Assembly: GCA_017543025.1 (NCBI GenBank) | Contig: JAFYGX010000193.1 | Location: 1 to 7,415, forward strand | Length of the DNA: 7,415 nucleotides | Direction of reading: 5' to 3' | DNA from: Solobacterium sp. | Lineage (GTDB): Bacteria > Bacillota_I > Bacilli_A > Erysipelotrichales > Erysipelotrichaceae | Shown: positions 5,555-7,415 of the stretch, piece by piece | Numbering within the stretch: the stretch's first letter is position 1 | How the letters are laid out: every line of letters begins with the position of its first letter | The notes under the pieces: model-generated | What the model was told of the DNA's origin: nothing | Databases searched by the model: none | Seen by the model: only the letters and a program-made list of their open reading frames with translations | Program-made: the position numbers and the translations under genes

Positions 5555-6505
5555 TCAGTAACTCTGATTCTTCTTCCAGATTTCAAACTCTTCATCGGTC
5601 GCAAGCACGCTGTGCGTGTCCGTCAGCCGGAAGAGATGCCCCTTTGTATAATCCACGCCTTCCTTTTCCTTGTCATATTCCAGGGCAATGCGTTTCTTTT
5701 CCACCCTTGGATTGGGATGCGGGATCGCACTGAGCAGCGATCTGGTATACGGATGAACCGGATGTTCGAAAATCTCATCGGTTGTACCGGTTTCAACAAT
5801 ATGCCCCAGGTGCATGACGCCGATCCGGTCACTGATGTATTTGACCATGGACAGATCGTGGGCAATAAACAGATAAGTCGTACCGAGTTCATCCTGCAGG
5901 TCTTTCATCAGGTTGACAACCTGTGCCTGAATGGACACATCAAGCGCAGAAATCGCTTCATCTGCGATCACAAGCCGCGGATTCATGACAAGCGCTCGGG
6001 CAATTCCGATCCGCTGCCGCTGACCGCCGGAGAACTGATGCGGGTAACGGGTCGCATGTTCTCTGGAAAGGCCGACGCGGTCAATAATCGCATAGACCTT
6101 GTCTTCCAGCTCCTGCTGCGAATGGTACAGATGATGGATCTGCAGGCCCTGGGCAATGATCTCCTTCACCTTTTTCCGCGGGTTCAGGCAGGCCATCGGA
6201 TCCTGGAAGATCATCTGCATATGCGTTCTCAGATACCGTTCATCTTCTCTCGACATCTTTCCGCTGATATCATGACCGTCAAAGATGATCTTTCCGCCGG
6301 TCGGATCATACAGCCGGATAATCGCCCGGCCGGTGGTTGACTTTCCGGAACCGGACTCACCGACAAGACCATAGGTCTCCCCTGGCCAGATATCAAAGCT
6401 GATGCCGTCTACGGCTTTCGTCGTATAACCGGAAGAAATGCGGAAATACTGTTTCAGGTTCTCTACATGAAGCAGAGGTTCGCCTGTTCTGCTGATCTCT
6501 GTCAT
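5555..6505 (-). CDS. oppF: Oligopeptide ABC transporter ATP-binding protein OppF (AmiF-like)
   Basis: Second ATPase of an oligopeptide importer; it pairs with OppD on the inner face of the membrane and powers uptake of peptides delivered by a lipoprotein binding protein. At 316 residues it is full length. Visible motifs are Walker A GESGSGKST (49-57), Q-loop Gln101 in IFQDP, the signature FSGGQRQRIGIARAL (158-172), Walker B LVIADE (178-183), D-loop SALD (186-189) and switch His216 in IAHD, followed by the oligo_HPY region with HPVHPYTRSLLSAIP (248-262). Residue 184 is Ala where Pro is usual after the Walker B Glu. The ATG overlaps the oppD stop by 4 nt (ATGA) and is preceded by a perfect AAGGAGG 10 nt upstream (6516-6522), indicating translational coupling. 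It is the last gene of the operon. Relatives in the Dpp, App and nickel transport families cannot be fully excluded, but the C-terminal extension resembles AmiF/OppF. Confidence 0.93.
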   Translation of the reverse strand: MTEISRTGEPLLHVENLKQYFRISSGYTTKAVDGISFDIWPGETYGLVGESGSGKSTTGRAIIRLYDPTGGKIIFDGHDISGKMSREDERYLRTHMQMIFQDPMACLNPRKKVKEIIAQGLQIHHLYHSQQELEDKVYAIIDRVGLSREHATRYPHQFSGGQRQRIGIARALVMNPRLVIADEAISALDVSIQAQVVNLMKDLQDELGTTYLFIAHDLSMVKYISDRIGVMHLGHIVETGTTDEIFEHPVHPYTRSLLSAIPHPNPRVEKKRIALEYDKEKEGVDYTKGHLFRLTDTHSVLATDEEFEIWKKNQSY

Positions 6506-7415
6506 TCCACGATTCCCTCCTTCCGCATCTTTCTCATTCTAGCCTGAAGCTGTTCCGGCAGCGCTACATGCGGTGCCCGCGGATCACAGAGCCAGGAAGC
6601 GACACGATGCTGGCCGCCCACATCATACATCGGCGGTTCCGCTTCATAATCGATCTTCAGGGCAAACGGGTTGCGCGGGGCAAAGGCGTCCCCTGTCACT
6701 TTTTCAAGCAGGTTCGGCGGTGTGCCCGGGATCGCAAAGAGACGTTTGGAATCGGTATCGGTATCCGGCATGGAGGCAAGCAGGCCCCAGGTATACGGAT
6801 GACGGGGATCATAGAAAATCTCATCAATATTACCCTTTTCAATGATGCGTCCGGCATACATGACATCGACATAGTCCGCAACCTTGGCAACCACGCCCAG
6901 GTCATGGGTAATATAGATGACTGCAAAATTGGATTCCGCCTGAATCTCCTTGATCAGCTCAAGGATCTTCGCCTGAATCGTTACATCAAGCGCAGTAGTC
7001 GGTTCATCGCAGATCAGTATATCCGGCTCACAGGCCAGTGCAATTGCAATGACTACCCGCTGGCGCATACCGCCGGAAAGCTCATGCGGATACTGACGGA
7101 ACCGCTTCTCCGGGTTTTCGATTCCGACCTTGCGGAGCAGATCGATCGCCCGTTTCTTCGCTTCCGCTCTGGAAATCTTCAGATGCAGCAGCATTCCTTC
7201 CATGATCTGCTTTCCGATCGTCATCGTCGGATCAAGCGAAGTCATCGGATCCTGGAATACCATGGCAATATGCCTGCCGCAGAACCGGTAACGGATTTCC
7301 TTCTGGGAAAGGCGGGTCATGTCTACCGTCTCCTTTTCCCCTTTGTCGTTGATAAACGTGTAATTGATTTTTCCGCTGTCGATATGTCCGTTGTTGGCAA
7401 GGATCCCCATGATCG
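6502..7415 (-). CDS. oppD: Oligopeptide ABC transporter ATP-binding protein OppD (5' end outside window)
   Basis: First ATPase of the oligopeptide importer. The reading frame is open to the window edge, and the Met at 7410 is internal: family members have about 45-55 more residues containing Walker A, which is not present here. Counting from that Met, the Q-loop Gln53 (MVFQDP), signature LSGGMRQRV (111-119), Walker B ILICDE (131-136), D-loop TALD (139-142), switch His169 (ITHD) and the oligo_HPY segment [15 protein letters not shown] (201-215) are intact. The tail, [15 protein letters not shown], has Asn where many OppD/DppD proteins have the first Cys of an iron-sulfur cluster motif, matching AmiE-type Gram-positive versions. 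It overlaps oppF by 4 nt; membrane and binding subunits are expected upstream, beyond base 7415. Confidence 0.93.
   Translation of the reverse strand, partial: IMGILANNGHIDSGKINYTFINDKGEKETVDMTRLSQKEIRYRFCGRHIAMVFQDPMTSLDPTMTIGKQIMEGMLLHLKISRAEAKKRAIDLLRKVGIENPEKRFRQYPHELSGGMRQRVVIAIALACEPDILICDEPTTALDVTIQAKILELIKEIQAESNFAVIYITHDLGVVAKVADYVDVMYAGRIIEKGNIDEIFYDPRHPYTWGLLASMPDTDTDSKRLFAIPGTPPNLLEKVTGDAFAPRNPFALKIDYEAEPPMYDVGGQHRVASWLCDPRAPHVALPEQLQARMRKMRKEGIVE

Noticed and set aside
5525..6340. A 271-codon plus-strand open frame
   Set aside because: Antisense to oppF, whose ATPase motifs are intact on the minus strand. The antisense translation has no recognisable domain.
1..7415. A defence island, mobile element or other new multi-gene system
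   Set aside because: No transposase, integrase, nuclease, toxin, reverse transcriptase or terminal inverted repeats are seen. The genes are separately terminated metabolic and transport units plus one unknown protein.

Overview
The window looks like an ordinary chromosomal stretch of a low-to-mid GC Gram-positive (Firmicutes-type) bacterium. The pointers are AmiE/AmiF-style oligopeptide ABC ATPases, purine-rich Shine-Dalgarno sites, extended -10 promoters and compact Rho-independent terminators. The protein set would fit an erysipelotrichial or clostridial gut or oral anaerobe, but that placement is from recognition of the sequences, not from a search. All five genes lie on the minus strand, so transcription runs from the high coordinates to the low ones.

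Layout in transcription order. (1) 7415-6502 is the oligopeptide ABC transporter ATPase OppD, with its 5' end outside the window. (2) 6505-5555 is its partner OppF, overlapping oppD by 4 nt. A strong terminator at 5514-5546 closes this opp operon. (3) 5402-4191 is a full-length DUF1015-family protein with its own putative promoter and a hairpin terminator at 4031-4055. (4) 3932-939 is a 997-residue uncharacterised protein with a split zinc-ribbon-like N-terminus, two coiled-coil regions, an Ala/Glu helix and a roughly 385-residue acidic, probably disordered tail holding a recent tandem duplication. A 12-bp-stem terminator at 881-908 closes it. (5) 536-1 is the 5' part of a cysteine synthase-like PLP enzyme, preceded by about 345 bp of non-coding DNA with A-tracts and competing inverted repeats.

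Each unit seems to be separately transcribed: every gap between units holds a terminator, and a candidate promoter can be seen ahead of the DUF1015, zinc-ribbon and cysK genes. The opp genes form a peptide-import complex with membrane and binding subunits that must lie upstream. The cysteine synthase and the DUF1015 gene may share a serine/cysteine theme, but that link is inferred.

I see no mobile element, CRISPR array, RNA gene, prophage or recognisable defence system. The least explained object is the zinc-ribbon/coiled-coil/acidic-tail protein. The next most interesting points are the non-canonical active-site loops of the cysteine synthase, the uncharacterised DUF1015 protein, and a GAAACCGG word concentrated in the intergenic gaps.
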